Assembly (NCBI RefSeq): GCF_000016065.1
Contig: NC_009092.1
Span: forward strand, 1,426,001 to 1,490,000
Source: Shewanella loihica PV-4
GTDB lineage: Bacteria > Pseudomonadota > Gammaproteobacteria > Enterobacterales > Shewanellaceae
Direction: 5' to 3'
DNA: 64,000 bases
Position numbers and translations under genes: made by a program. Shown piece after piece: positions 25,563 to 35,000 of this stretch; the stretch's first letter is position 1, and each line of letters starts with the position of its first letter. The notes under the pieces were generated by a model. The model was not told where the DNA came from. It searched no databases and saw only the letters and a list, made by a program, of their open reading frames with translations.

Positions 25563-26288
25563 TTAATACCTTAACCACAGCCATATATCTTTGCCAATAT
25601 CCGCGACAGCGACTATGCCATCCCCAGCCACTTTAAGTGGTGCAACTACCGTGGTTTTTACTGCGGTTACTGCAGCTCCGGTGACTAAGGCGCCAACTGC
25701 TTTGCCATACTGACCGTCACGTAGGTGTTCTGTGGAGGTGGATAAAGTGTCACTGGTGCCATTAATCAGTGTCTCTATGGGCTTGGCTACCATATCGCCA
25801 GGGGTGCCCAGTACTGTGTTTACCGAATCGGGAAGCCCTATACGTTCACCTACCATCTTGGCTGCAGTCGAGGCTAATGCGATATTGGCACTACTGCTTT
25901 GTGCTAGACGTTTAGCGCTCAGTCCCAGTAAGCCAGCTCTCGCTGTCACTTGCATCGTAAGGTGTACGTTGTTACTTACTTGATCAGAGGTCGATTCTTC
26001 ATCAAGGCACCAATTTACGAAATGCTCGCAGTTACTATTTAGGAGGTGATAAGGCCGTAAACCCACTTGGCTCAAAGCGCGTTCAACTGCACCATCTCTA
26101 TCATATGCAATCGCTTTGCGTTTAACCTTCGCTCCTTCAGCAAACTCAGTTAAGGTTACTTGTTCAACAAAACCATCTTTGCGTTGATGGATAACTTGGT
26201 TATGGCCGACACAAAGGCCGTGATGCTGTGTTAGCCCTAACGGGTCGATATTGGTGACCAAATGATCACCGGCTTTAAATTTCTTCAT
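25563..26288 (-). CDS. LRAT-domain (NlpC/P60-like) protein with C-terminal hydrophobic region
   Basis: 241 residues from ATG 26288 (GGAG eight nt upstream). The N-terminal ~95 residues have the LRAT pattern: AGDHLVTNI, then QHHGLCVGHNQVIH with the catalytic-type histidine (22/23), and NSNCEHFVNWC with Cys87. LRAT-fold thiol enzymes transfer acyl groups or cleave amides. The C-terminal ~140 residues are alanine/glycine/valine-rich and may associate with membranes. A second LRAT-like protein sits at 38090 in the same island. Cellular target unknown. Confidence 0.8.
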   Translation of the reverse strand: MKKFKAGDHLVTNIDPLGLTQHHGLCVGHNQVIHQRKDGFVEQVTLTEFAEGAKVKRKAIAYDRDGAVERALSQVGLRPYHLLNSNCEHFVNWCLDEESTSDQVSNNVHLTMQVTARAGLLGLSAKRLAQSSSANIALASTAAKMVGERIGLPDSVNTVLGTPGDMVAKPIETLINGTSDTLSTSTEHLRDGQYGKAVGALVTGAAVTAVKTTVVAPLKVAGDGIVAVADIGKDIWLWLRY

Positions 26289-26360
26289 GTTGTACTCCAA
26301 ATAAAAAGAGAGCAGCGCCCGTTAAGGCTACTGCTCTCAAGTGAGGGATTAGTGGGAGGG

Positions 26361-26921
26361 TTAGATTTCTAGCTCAACAAAGTCCTTATCGATTTGCTGC
26401 TGGGTAATACCTATGTAGCGTAGGGTGACGGCCTCAGACCCGTGTCTAAGCATGCGCATCACCCGTCCAATGTCTTTACATGACTGATACAGGTGATAAC
26501 CACGGGTCTTACGCATCGAGTGGGTCCCTAATGCGACCTTGATGTCTTCACCGACGAAGGCAAAGGCTTTGGTCACCGCGCGGCGACTGAGCGGCTTAGG
26601 CGCTGCATGCTGCATTTGTTGACTGCGATAGGATTGAAACAGATAGATGTGGTCAGGATGACGCTGGTGGATCTCTTCAATCAGCGCCTTGGTTTTGGCA
26701 TTGAGTATGATATTGGCTTGCTTACCGGTCTTCTGCTCGATGATGGTTAAGCGGTCACCTTGGATATCGCTAAACTTGATCGCCAGTAGATCGGAGATGC
26801 GCAGCGCCAGGTTGAGTCCGATATTCCACACATCGGCCATCTGCTGACCAAAGTGACGCTCAAGCAGATAACTGATAAGCTTGATGGTATCGCGGCTTTT
26901 CACCGCCTCGACTTCTTTCAT
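26361..26921 (-). CDS. Short tyrosine recombinase, catalytic domain only
   Basis: 186 residues covering just the catalytic part of the phage integrase family: ALRISDLLAIKFSDI (first Arg), a strand with EQKTGKQANI (Lys), GTHSMRKTRGYHLY (His-x-x-Arg), RMLRHGSEAVTLRYIGIT (His and nucleophile Tyr). There is no arm-binding or core-binding domain, similar in size to FimB/FimE-type recombinases. It could resolve multimers or invert a segment within the island. Confidence 0.85.
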   Translation of the reverse strand: MKEVEAVKSRDTIKLISYLLERHFGQQMADVWNIGLNLALRISDLLAIKFSDIQGDRLTIIEQKTGKQANIILNAKTKALIEEIHQRHPDHIYLFQSYRSQQMQHAAPKPLSRRAVTKAFAFVGEDIKVALGTHSMRKTRGYHLYQSCKDIGRVMRMLRHGSEAVTLRYIGITQQQIDKDFVELEI

Positions 26922-27030
26922 AGTGAAGTTCCCTCATTTGGCTATTTGATGAATATGGGAACCAGCCTCTTGCCAACCCCTATCGGGCCTGGGTTTGCTG
27001 GTGCCCACAATACCTTTTTGAGAACCAGAG

Positions 27031-27435
27031 TTAGTCAGTCGTGACTTGCACCTGGTAAACTTCCATGTCGACATAACTACAGAAGTTCTGCACTAGTAGC
27101 TGCACTAGACCGTCGACTTCACGCAGATGGCTTTTGCCATAGAAACAGCTGTAGACCTCTTTCTGAAGGAACAGTACATCCATCTCTTTTTCCAGCTCCG
27201 GGAAGGGACCACCGCAATAGGCAAAGTCGGTGAAGTAGTTGAGCTGCCATTGATCACCACTGCGGTAGAGGTTAATTTCTACCGGGTGATAGCCACCAGA
27301 CTCGGCACTGTAATCCGGGTCACGATAGTTAAGGGTAACTAGATTGGTACCGCTATCGACTGTTGCGACTTGCTGCTCAAGTAACTCGTAAAACTGCTCT
27401 GGTAAGTTAATCGCCGTTTCGCGTTGTATTTGCAT
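27031..27435 (-). CDS. DUF2787-type protein
   Basis: 134 residues from ATG 27435 (ribosome site GGAG). The strands NLVTLNYRDPDYSAESGGYHPVEINL, WQLNYFTDFAYCGGPFPELEKEMDVLF and the end SYVDMEVYQVQVTTD fit DUF2787, a family found mainly in Vibrio/Shewanella integrative elements next to radC. Function unknown. Confidence 0.75.
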   Translation of the reverse strand: MQIQRETAINLPEQFYELLEQQVATVDSGTNLVTLNYRDPDYSAESGGYHPVEINLYRSGDQWQLNYFTDFAYCGGPFPELEKEMDVLFLQKEVYSCFYGKSHLREVDGLVQLLVQNFCSYVDMEVYQVQVTTD

Positions 27436-27514
27436 AGTAAACTCCAAAAAGTAAAAAGCCCGTAGGTCAAAGACGCTACGGGCAATGCCGGGTGATTCGG
27501 TATGAGGAAGAAAA

Positions 27515-27877
27515 CTAGGTGTGGCAACTCCAGCTTGGATGATCGTTGTTGCCGTGGTTGTAGTAAATGCCGTTGAGGATTTTCTGCCACTCTCCCTCAG
27601 GCGTTCCGTATTGATCGCACTGTCTTTGGTAGCGGCAAAAACCGATCTCCTTTGGAAGGTGGCCAAGCATATCGCGCTGGCACACATAGAGTACCGTCTT
27701 GCGAAGTGCTTTAGGTGGCTCGATAGCTGCTGGGCCTATGATGTGACCATTATTGTCTAAAGGTCGCTCGAAAGTGGGCAGGGTTAATTCCAGGCTAAGG
27801 CGTTTGAGTAGTTCGGGAAACGCTGTGCAGGCCTCTGCGACCGAGGCCTGAGAAAAGCTGTCAGTAAATTCAATCAT
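27515..27877 (-). CDS. Hypothetical island protein
   Basis: 120 residues from ATG 27877, with GGAG six nt upstream; a TTG-started reading from 27889 would place that ribosome site inside the gene. Contains two cysteine pairs spread apart (YVCQRD, GFCRYQRQCDQYG) and a tryptophan-rich C-terminus. No family recognised. It sits between DUF2787 and radC genes, all on one strand, in a likely operon. Confidence 0.65.
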   Translation of the reverse strand: MIEFTDSFSQASVAEACTAFPELLKRLSLELTLPTFERPLDNNGHIIGPAAIEPPKALRKTVLYVCQRDMLGHLPKEIGFCRYQRQCDQYGTPEGEWQKILNGIYYNHGNNDHPSWSCHT

Positions 27878-27952
27878 GAGGTTCTCCAAAATAAACTGGC
27901 TGCCAGAAGAGCAGCCTGTTATGCCGTGATGAGTTTTGTTCGAGGGAAAATA

Positions 27953-28426
27953 TTAGAGCCAACCGCGCTCCGCAAACGACACACATTGGTCGCCCACCAC
28001 AATGTGGTCCAGCACTGGCACATCTATGGTACTGAGAGCGTTGATTAACCGCTCGGTGATACGCCTGTCGGCCGCTGATGGCTCTGCACAGCCTGAAGGA
28101 TGGTTATGGGCCAAGATCACCGCAGCGGCATTACATAGCAGTACCGCCTTAACGACCTCCCTGGGGTAGACGTTGGCGGCATCAATTGTGCCGAAAAACA
28201 TCTCATTGAATTCTATTAGCCGATGCTGGCTATCCAGCATCATCACGCCAAATACTTCACGTTGGTGCTGGTGGAGCTTAAAGCGCAGAAAGTCGCGGGT
28301 GGCATCGGGGTTACAAAAGGCATCACCACGAACGAAACGCTCAGCCACTATGCCTGCTGCAGTTTCGAGGATTTGCGATGAAGTTTGTGACCAGCTGTTG
28401 CTGGGTAGGGTGATCACTTTGTGCAT
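27953..28426 (-). CDS. radC: RadC-family JAB/MPN protein
   Basis: 157 residues from ATG 28426, behind a perfect AGGAGG; longer readings lack a start signal. Only the MPN/JAMM domain is present (no HhH domain): REVFGVMMLDSQHRLIEFNEMFFGTIDAANVYPREVV and the metal motif HNHPSGCAEPSAAD (107-120). Short RadC proteins are typical cargo of integrative elements; their biochemical role is not settled. Confidence 0.92.
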   Translation of the reverse strand: MHKVITLPSNSWSQTSSQILETAAGIVAERFVRGDAFCNPDATRDFLRFKLHQHQREVFGVMMLDSQHRLIEFNEMFFGTIDAANVYPREVVKAVLLCNAAAVILAHNHPSGCAEPSAADRRITERLINALSTIDVPVLDHIVVGDQCVSFAERGWL

Positions 28427-28597
28427 AGTGCCTCCTAAGGTTGCTAAATCGGTATATGCACTGGGGTGATATATATCTGAAAATTTTTCGAAATGCGGGG
28501 GATTGGTAGAAGTAAAGGAGGGAACGGACTTAGGCAGCGGACAGTTAAAATTTACTGCCACTGCTTATCTGATGAGACAATCACAAAGGAACTCATC

Positions 28598-28783
28598 ATG
28601 AAACTCATTAAACTTAAAGAAGTACTGGAAATGACCAGTTTAAGCAAAGCGACTCTTTATCGGATGATTAAGCTGGGTGCATTCCCTGAGCAGCTATCGA
28701 TTGGAGGGAGGGCTGTTGCGTGGGTCGAAGACGAAGTGCTCAACTGGATTGAAGAGCGAATCGCTGCCAGAGATGCGTGCTAA
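28598..28783 (+). CDS. alpA: AlpA-family excisionase/regulator
   Basis: 61 residues from ATG 28598 (AAGGAA upstream). The single MerR-like winged helix reads KEVLEMTSLSKATLYRMIKLGAFPEQLSIGGRAVAWVEDEVLNWIEERI, the AlpA signature. AlpA proteins switch on integrase genes and act as excision factors for P4-like elements. It is divergent from radC. A mutated second copy follows at 28999. Confidence 0.92.
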   Translation: MKLIKLKEVLEMTSLSKATLYRMIKLGAFPEQLSIGGRAVAWVEDEVLNWIEERIAARDAC

Positions 28784-28937
28784 GCAAAATCAGACGCAGC
28801 CAGTTCGTGCTGTATAGATAGCTTTGTGACACCTGACCGCTCGCACAAAAACACCTTGCGGATGATTTTTCCCGTTTATTCTAAATGAGCGTTCTCGGCC
28901 AAGTGCTTCTGACAGAATCGTCCCTCGAATCTCCAAA

Positions 28938-28970
28938 CCATGTTGGCAGGTGCATTACCTGCCAACATGG
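28938..28970. repeat. 14-bp perfect inverted repeat
   Basis: CCATGTTGGCAGGT / ACCTGCCAACATGG around a 5-nt loop, about 28 bp before the broken alpA copy. There is no T-run, so it is more likely an operator or RNA structure than a terminator. Confidence 0.75.
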
Positions 28971-28998
28971 GGGAACGAAATTTGAACAGGAGCACAGC

Positions 28999-29226
28999 AT
29001 AAAACTCATTCCTCTAAAGCAAGTCACCTAACGTACCGGCCTTGGCCGTTCGTCCATCTACAACTACATGGCGGCAGGCTACTTCCCCAAGTCAGTGAAG
29101 CTAGGTCCCCGGCTGGTGGCCTGGGTTGAAGAGGAAGTCGAGCAATGGATTGCTGATAAAATCAGCAAGCGAGACGTGGGTAGTGACCAAATAGTCAAAT
29201 CTGCTTCTGGAGTGGATAAGGCTTAA
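28999..29226 (+). pseudogene. Second alpA-like gene, inactivated by start loss and a nonsense codon
   Basis: Starting behind a good AGGAG site, the frame reads ATA (in place of ATG) then KLIPLKQVT, a TAA stop at 29029-29031, and continues in frame as RTGLGRSSIYNYMAAGYFPKSVKLGPRLVAWVEEEVEQWIADKIS to the TAA at 29224. This is a complete AlpA winged helix apart from those two single-base changes (a Glu GAA or Gln CAA or Lys AAA to TAA change would explain the stop). Diverged from the intact copy at 28598, so not a recent duplication. Confidence 0.85.
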
Positions 29227-29596
29227 CCAAAGCGCGATTTTGTGGCCTGTAGCACTGGATAGGGAGCGCTGACTCTGGCACAATCACACCCTTCGTGGAT
29301 TCGCTTAAGTGTCTATTCCTTAAATAATTAGAGCTACGGCGCTTATCTCAAGCAGATAAGATCGTTAATCATTTCTCGGAATGTCTGAGGGTGTTTGGGG
29401 AAATGATGAAAATTAGATTGTACAAAAAGTGAATCTTCTTCGGTGTGGCAATCTCATGACCGAATAGACCGTTGCGCCAACGGAACAAATGAAACAATCG
29501 AGAGCCATTAGCATCAATAACTCACCGAAAGAGAAATGGCTGTGGATGATGTTTTTGGCTCTAAAGTGTATACATCTCGACTAATAGGAATTCGCA
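29227..29596. other. Region upstream of the type III-like mod gene
   Basis: 370 bp without a supportable gene. Holds a 15-bp palindrome CCGTTGCGCCAACGG at 29469-29483, about 115 bp before mod, which could be a control-protein operator. No simple-sequence tract that would allow phase variation of mod was seen. Confidence 0.4.
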
Positions 29597-31756
29597 GTGT
29601 CTCGACTAACTGATCTACTCGCCAAGGCCAAGGCCAAAGATTCACAGCTGGGTGCCGATTTGGAACGCGAATTTAAGGTGCTTTCCTCCCGGTTGTCGTT
29701 TGGTCTTAATTTTGAACGTCACAGCCCGGAAGCTGTGGAGTTGCCTTTGCGCTCTATTCGTAAGGGGGACAAGGTCCGCGTGTTGCCTGAGCGTGGCTCG
29801 GCCAAAAAAGGTGATCAGCGCCTGTGGCAGGTCAAGGCCATTCACAAGGCCCAAAATATCGCCGACCTGGAACTACTGGATACAGCAGAGCCAGAAATGC
29901 AATCGGCGCCGCTGAGCGAGCTTATCGTTGTTGCTGAATTCCGCGACACTATTTATCCGGGCCTGGTTAGTACAGGCAAGGTGACCCGTGGCGGCGACAA
30001 GCCTTTTCATTCAGTCATTAATGGCGAGAACTACCACGTTCTGAAGGCGCTGACTTATACACACAGAGGCAAGATTGACGCTATCTACATTGACCCGCCC
30101 TATAACTCTGGGGCCAAGGACTGGAAATATAACAACGATTACGTTGAAGGTGACGACCTATATAGACACAGCAAGTGGCTAGCAATGATGGAGCGGCGTT
30201 TATTTGTCGCAAAGGAACTACTCAACCCAGCGGACTCGGTACTAATAGTCACTATTGATGAAAAGGAATACCTTAGATTGGGCTTACTGCTTGAGCAGGT
30301 TTTTCCCGAAGCAAAGATTCAAATGGTTTCTTCTGTAATCAATCCTTTCGGTGTTGCACGGGCCGGTCAGTTCGCACGCGTCGACGAGTACATTTTCATT
30401 GTCAACTTCGGACAGTCAGTACCAGTCCAAACTCCCATCCAGACTCTGCAAGTGGGTGATTCTATGCAAGTAAACGGTGACGAAGACTTGGCAGAACAAG
30501 CAGGTGAGAACTTAAAAAAAGTTGATAAAACAACATATTGGTTTTCATTCATGCGTGCGGGAAGTAACTCTAGCCGAAGTCACTCGCCGGGATGTTTTTA
30601 TCCGATATTTGTATCTAAAGATGGCGCGATTAAAGCGATTGGTCATCCATTGCCAAAAGGCGAAAGCAAGGATAACGTCAAAACTCCTGCGGGCACTTAT
30701 GCCGCTTGGCCAGTTAATGAAGCTGGAGGTGAAGCTGTATGGCAAGCAAGTCATGAAAATGCAAAACAACTCTTGGCCTCTGGTTATATTAGGTCTGGCA
30801 GATTCAACAAAAAACTCGGTCGCCACAGCATCACTTACCTTAGAGAGGGCACAGTAGAAGCAATTGCTAATGGACTTCTGACTATCGCAGATGGTGAAAT
30901 CAACAGAGTGGTTGAACAGACCCGAACCTATGTTGGCAAGTCAACTTGGAATATCCGCTCACATAATGCCACTAGTCAAGGAACCAAGTTGCTTGGTCGC
31001 ATTCTTCCTCGAAGAAAATTTCCGTATCCAAAGTCACTATACGCGGTTGAAGATGCGTTGCGCTTCTTTGTAAGTGACAAACCCGACGCCATCATTCTCG
31101 ATTTCTTCTCCGGCTCTGGTACCACTGCTCACGCCGTGATGCGGCTGAATAGGCAAGATGGTGGTCGTCGGCAGTGCATCTCAGTCACCAACAACGAAGT
31201 GGCTGCTGATGAGCAGAAAGCACTGCGTGAGCAGGGTTTGCGCCCCGGTGATGCTGAATGGGAAAAGTACGGTATCTGCGACTACATCACCAAACCCCGA
31301 GTGGCCGCTGCTATTACCGGCAAGACGCCAAGTGGAGATCCGATCAAGGGCGATTACAAGTTCACCGATGAATTTCCGATGGCTGATGGCTTTGAGGAGA
31401 ACGCAGAATTTTTTACGCAGACTTATGAGGCCAAGAACGCTGTTAATCACAACCTGGCCTATGCCCGCATCGCGCCTTTGCTATGGCTGCGAGCCGGTGC
31501 AAAGGGTAGTCGCATCGACGAACTCCCTGTCGAGGGCTGGGCTGTGGCTGATACCTATGGGTTGTTAAACGAGGTTGATGAGGCCACACCGTTCATCGAT
31601 GCCGTTGGTGCTGTTAACGGTTTGCGGATTGCGTACATCGTTACCGACGATGACCGGCGCTTTCAGGCGATTGCCAAACGCCTACCTGAAGGCGTAGAGC
31701 CTGTGCGCCTCTACGAATCCTACCTGTCCAATTTCAGCTTTGCGAACGGGGAATAA
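29597..31756 (+). CDS. mod: Type III-like DNA adenine methyltransferase (Mod)
   Basis: 719 residues, GTG start behind AGGAA. Amino-methyltransferase motifs are in the beta-class order: DPPY at Asp166 (IYIDPPYNSG) first, and the S-adenosylmethionine-binding DFFSGSGTTA at 502-511 later, with a variable target-recognition region between. It would modify adenine in a non-palindromic site and pair with Res. The N-terminal ~125 residues form an extra domain with a beta-barrel feel (DKVRVLPERG...WQVKAI), not seen in classical EcoP1-type Mod. Res starts 5 nt later. Confidence 0.9.
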   Translation: MSRLTDLLAKAKAKDSQLGADLEREFKVLSSRLSFGLNFERHSPEAVELPLRSIRKGDKVRVLPERGSAKKGDQRLWQVKAIHKAQNIADLELLDTAEPEMQSAPLSELIVVAEFRDTIYPGLVSTGKVTRGGDKPFHSVINGENYHVLKALTYTHRGKIDAIYIDPPYNSGAKDWKYNNDYVEGDDLYRHSKWLAMMERRLFVAKELLNPADSVLIVTIDEKEYLRLGLLLEQVFPEAKIQMVSSVINPFGVARAGQFARVDEYIFIVNFGQSVPVQTPIQTLQVGDSMQVNGDEDLAEQAGENLKKVDKTTYWFSFMRAGSNSSRSHSPGCFYPIFVSKDGAIKAIGHPLPKGESKDNVKTPAGTYAAWPVNEAGGEAVWQASHENAKQLLASGYIRSGRFNKKLGRHSITYLREGTVEAIANGLLTIADGEINRVVEQTRTYVGKSTWNIRSHNATSQGTKLLGRILPRRKFPYPKSLYAVEDALRFFVSDKPDAIILDFFSGSGTTAHAVMRLNRQDGGRRQCISVTNNEVAADEQKALREQGLRPGDAEWEKYGICDYITKPRVAAAITGKTPSGDPIKGDYKFTDEFPMADGFEENAEFFTQTYEAKNAVNHNLAYARIAPLLWLRAGAKGSRIDELPVEGWAVADTYGLLNEVDEATPFIDAVGAVNGLRIAYIVTDDDRRFQAIAKRLPEGVEPVRLYESYLSNFSFANGE

Positions 31757-31761
31757 TAAAG

Positions 31762-34347
31762 ATGAAGTTTACCCTTAAGGACTATCAACGCGACGCAGTA
31801 CGAGATGCATTGAACAACCTCAAAGATGCCCAGGATGACTGGCGACGCAAGTCGCGTAAATGTGCGTTTTCACTGACTGCGGTCACTGGTGCAGGTAAGA
31901 CGGTGATGGCCGCTGCCGCTTTCGAAGCGTTGTTTCACGGTGATGATGAATTTGATTTCGACGCAGACCCCGGTGCAGTGGTGATCTGGTTTAGTGATGA
32001 TCCGTCACTAAACGAGCAGACGCGCTTCCGCTTGATGGAAGCGAGCGACCGTATTAATCACACCGATTTGGTAGTGGTAGAAAACACCTTTAATCGTCCC
32101 CGATTCGAAGCTGGGAAAATTTATTTTCTTAACACCCAAAAGTTGGGCAAAAATAGCTTGTTGGTGCGTGGCCACAACCAGGAAGAATTGGAAGCCCAGG
32201 CTGGCTCTTTGTTTCCTGAAACTCGGCCAGATCTGCGTGCATACACCATCTGGGATACGATCCAAAATACGATTGAAGACCCCGAATTAACTTTGTATCT
32301 GGTGCTGGACGAAGCTCATCGTGGCATGGGCAATGCCGCAGTTAAAGAAAAAGGCACCATAGTGCAGCGCTTAATTAATGGTTTTGGCAGTGTGCCGGGT
32401 ATCCCTGTAGTGTGGGGAATTTCGGCAACAGTAGAGCGATTTAACAAGGCGATCGAGTGCGCGGGTAAGCACATCAAGCTGCCCAATGTCGTAGTGGATG
32501 CGGACAAGGTGCAGGAGTCCGGCTTGATTAAAGACACCATCTTGCTAGATATTCCCGACGAAACAGGCGACTTCGATACTGTGCTTGTACGGCGAGCGAC
32601 AGACAAGTTGAAAGAATCCACTATTGCTTGGCAGGAGTATACCAAACAACAGGAGGAGGCTCGCGTTGTTGTTCCGATGATGGTGCTTCAGGTACCTAAT
32701 ACGCCGGACCCAAATGAGATCGGTAGGGCACTGGATACCATATTTGATCGCTACCCAGAATTGCCTGCTACCAGTGTGGCGCATGTTTTTGGTGATCACA
32801 CCACGCAGCAATTCGGTAACCACAATGTGCCGTACATCGAACCGCAACGAGTGCAGGATTCCACTTGGGTGAGGGTATTGATTGCAAAAGATGCCATTAG
32901 CACCGGTTGGGATTGCCCGCGTGCGGAAGTGATGGTTTCTTTCCGCGCTGCCAGCGACCGCACACATATAACCCAATTGCTCGGCCGGATGGTGCGTTCG
33001 CCTTTAGCCCGCCGCATCCCTGGTAATGATCGACTCAATGCTGTGGATTGTTTGCTGCCGAAGTTCAACCGCAAGACGGTTGAAGAGGTGGTGGATGCAT
33101 TAATGAATGGCGATGATTCTGCACCACCAACCGGGCGCATTTTGGTTGATTATGTGGAATTGAAGCCTCACCCTAAGGCCAACAAGTCCGTTTGGGATGC
33201 GTTTGAAGCTCTGCCGTCTCAGAACCGTCCACAGCGTGGTGCAAAACCGGCAAAGCGTCTTACCGTACTGGCCCATGAGTTGGCATCCGACGGCATTCTG
33301 GCTGGTGCAGGCAGGTTGGCTCATGGCGTGTTGCACAAGGCGCTGGATGCATTCCAGGAATCTCAAAAAGATAAGATCCAGGGCAAGCGCAAGTCAGTGC
33401 TCACCGTGGATGGCAAGACGGTTATTGCCGACATGAAGGGCAAGGAAAAGACCTTCGATGAGTTTTGGGAAGATGCCGACGTCGCAGTGATTGACGATGC
33501 TTACCGGCGCGCAGCGCGCATCTTTAGCCCGGATATCGCAAAAACTTATGTTGAACATTTGGCACGACAGGTCGCAGACTTAGACGACGATCCGGAGGAG
33601 TTTCTTGAAGCCATCGTAGAGGCCAGAGTCACAGTCGCGGGGCTGGGTTTGGTCACTGAAGTTCAAGCTTATTTCGACGCTGAAGCTGATAAGCTTGCGA
33701 AAGAGTGGCTGGTGAAATATGCATCTCAGATCAAAGCCCTATCAGACGATCGCAAGGAGTCATATCGACAGATCGTGGAGATGAGTACTGAGCCCCAGAG
33801 TTTCGATTTGGTAAAACCTGAATCTCGCTGTGAAGCAGCCAAGGCACGAGAGAGCGACAAGGAAATCAAATTCCCAACTTGGAACAATCATTTACTGTCA
33901 GACAAGGACGGCAAATATCCAGTCGAGATGAATGAATGGGAGCGCACGGTTGTCGAGGCGGAGTCAAAGCGTGATGGCTTTCTATTCTGGTATCGCAACC
34001 CTCAGCAACCGGGGCAGTCCTCTTTGGGCATAGCCTATCTTGAAGATGAGCAATTCAAGATCGTCCGTCCAGACTTTATCTTTTTCGCGGAGCAAGATGA
34101 CAAGATCGTAGTGGATTTGGTTGATCCGCATGGGGTCCATCTGGCTGATGCTCTACCAAAGTTACAGGGCTTGGCAGCTTATGCAACCAAGCATGCTAAC
34201 GCTTACCGCCGCATCGAAGCTGTAGCGGAAGCGCATGGCAAGCTGCGTGTGCTCGATTTGACCCGCACAGATGTTCGTCAGGCAGTGCTGGATGCATCGA
34301 GCGCGAAGAGTCTGTTCGAAGGTCTATCGGCTGATGATTATGTATGA
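31762..34347 (+). CDS. res: Type III-like restriction subunit, helicase with variant nuclease motif
   Basis: 861 residues. Superfamily 2 helicase motifs: VTGAGKTV (Walker A, 41-48), LDEAHRG (Asp183), WGISATVERF, and STGWDCPRAEVMVSFR...TQLLGRMVRSP. The C-terminal domain carries a PD at 770-771 (RPDFIFF) but continues VVDLVDPHG, where the usual (D/E)xK is replaced by Asp785-Leu-Val followed by Asp788-Pro-His. So the endonuclease is either a variant PD-D/E type or inactive. Translates directly after mod in one operon. Confidence 0.88.
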   Translation: MKFTLKDYQRDAVRDALNNLKDAQDDWRRKSRKCAFSLTAVTGAGKTVMAAAAFEALFHGDDEFDFDADPGAVVIWFSDDPSLNEQTRFRLMEASDRINHTDLVVVENTFNRPRFEAGKIYFLNTQKLGKNSLLVRGHNQEELEAQAGSLFPETRPDLRAYTIWDTIQNTIEDPELTLYLVLDEAHRGMGNAAVKEKGTIVQRLINGFGSVPGIPVVWGISATVERFNKAIECAGKHIKLPNVVVDADKVQESGLIKDTILLDIPDETGDFDTVLVRRATDKLKESTIAWQEYTKQQEEARVVVPMMVLQVPNTPDPNEIGRALDTIFDRYPELPATSVAHVFGDHTTQQFGNHNVPYIEPQRVQDSTWVRVLIAKDAISTGWDCPRAEVMVSFRAASDRTHITQLLGRMVRSPLARRIPGNDRLNAVDCLLPKFNRKTVEEVVDALMNGDDSAPPTGRILVDYVELKPHPKANKSVWDAFEALPSQNRPQRGAKPAKRLTVLAHELASDGILAGAGRLAHGVLHKALDAFQESQKDKIQGKRKSVLTVDGKTVIADMKGKEKTFDEFWEDADVAVIDDAYRRAARIFSPDIAKTYVEHLARQVADLDDDPEEFLEAIVEARVTVAGLGLVTEVQAYFDAEADKLAKEWLVKYASQIKALSDDRKESYRQIVEMSTEPQSFDLVKPESRCEAAKARESDKEIKFPTWNNHLLSDKDGKYPVEMNEWERTVVEAESKRDGFLFWYRNPQQPGQSSLGIAYLEDEQFKIVRPDFIFFAEQDDKIVVDLVDPHGVHLADALPKLQGLAAYATKHANAYRRIEAVAEAHGKLRVLDLTRTDVRQAVLDASSAKSLFEGLSADDYV

Positions 34348-34487
34348 CGACACAACGAGAATGAACTAAAGACCCAAATGAAGGCGGCAATCACATAACG
34401 AAACCGCAGCAAGCCAAAAATTATTAGTGGTTGTTAGCATTAAACTACAGGATGCGGAAATTTTAAATATTCAATATTTTCAAATAT

Positions 34488-34790
34488 CTAAATCCAATGT
34501 GCTGGAATTTCCAGCTCAAAGCTCCCCGCAACATACTGAAGCATCGTGATGATCTCACGATGCTTTTTTTCATCATAAGCCTGGCCGTTTTGCCTCTGGG
34601 CCACCAGCATTTGCAGCTCTGGCAGCTGAAACATCCCCAAACGATAAAAATTGCCCCAACTGGGCTCGCCAAACAGGTTGTAAATAACCTGGTTATCATC
34701 CCTTTCAGTGGCAAGCCGTTTTGGCCCCTGGACTTTGGTCAGCGCTACTTCAGCTTCGTCTTTGTCTTCGTAGGTGTTGAGGAGTTTCAT
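34488..34790 (-). CDS. Hypothetical small island protein
   Basis: 100 residues from ATG 34790 (MKLLNTYEDKDEAEVAL...). The start is chosen for the natural N-terminus; ribosome site is weak. The opening resembles the N-terminus of small DUF2007-type signal-transducing proteins, but the rest (FGEPSWGNFYRLGMFQLPELQMLVAQRQ) is not recognised. It sits on the opposite strand between the restriction pair and the CoiA/UvrD pair. Confidence 0.5.
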   Translation of the reverse strand: MKLLNTYEDKDEAEVALTKVQGPKRLATERDDNQVIYNLFGEPSWGNFYRLGMFQLPELQMLVAQRQNGQAYDEKKHREIITMLQYVAGSFELEIPAHWI

Positions 34791-35000
34791 AATGAGTACG
34801 GTACTGGATTTTTGGGAAGCGGACATTGAACGTGATATGGGGAGTAATTGCAAATTCTGGTTTAGATTTGTTAGATAGACTTGGTAGATATAAGCTGACG
34901 TGACAAGCTACTGTACACTTATATATACTAACAAACTTAAATATTACAGGGAGTTGTTACGGTTAGTGGAAGACAAAAAACAGCGTGATGAGAACGGTTG

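Noticed and set aside
27031..27687. 218-residue reading through the DUF2787 gene
   Set aside because: The first ~84 residues have no start signal and lie antisense-like to the upstream gene's tail; a clean ATG with GGAG starts the conserved domain at 27435.
29597..29660. Phase-variable repeat in mod
   Set aside because: The GCCAAG repeat near the start is only three units and 6 bp long, so slippage would not shift the frame.
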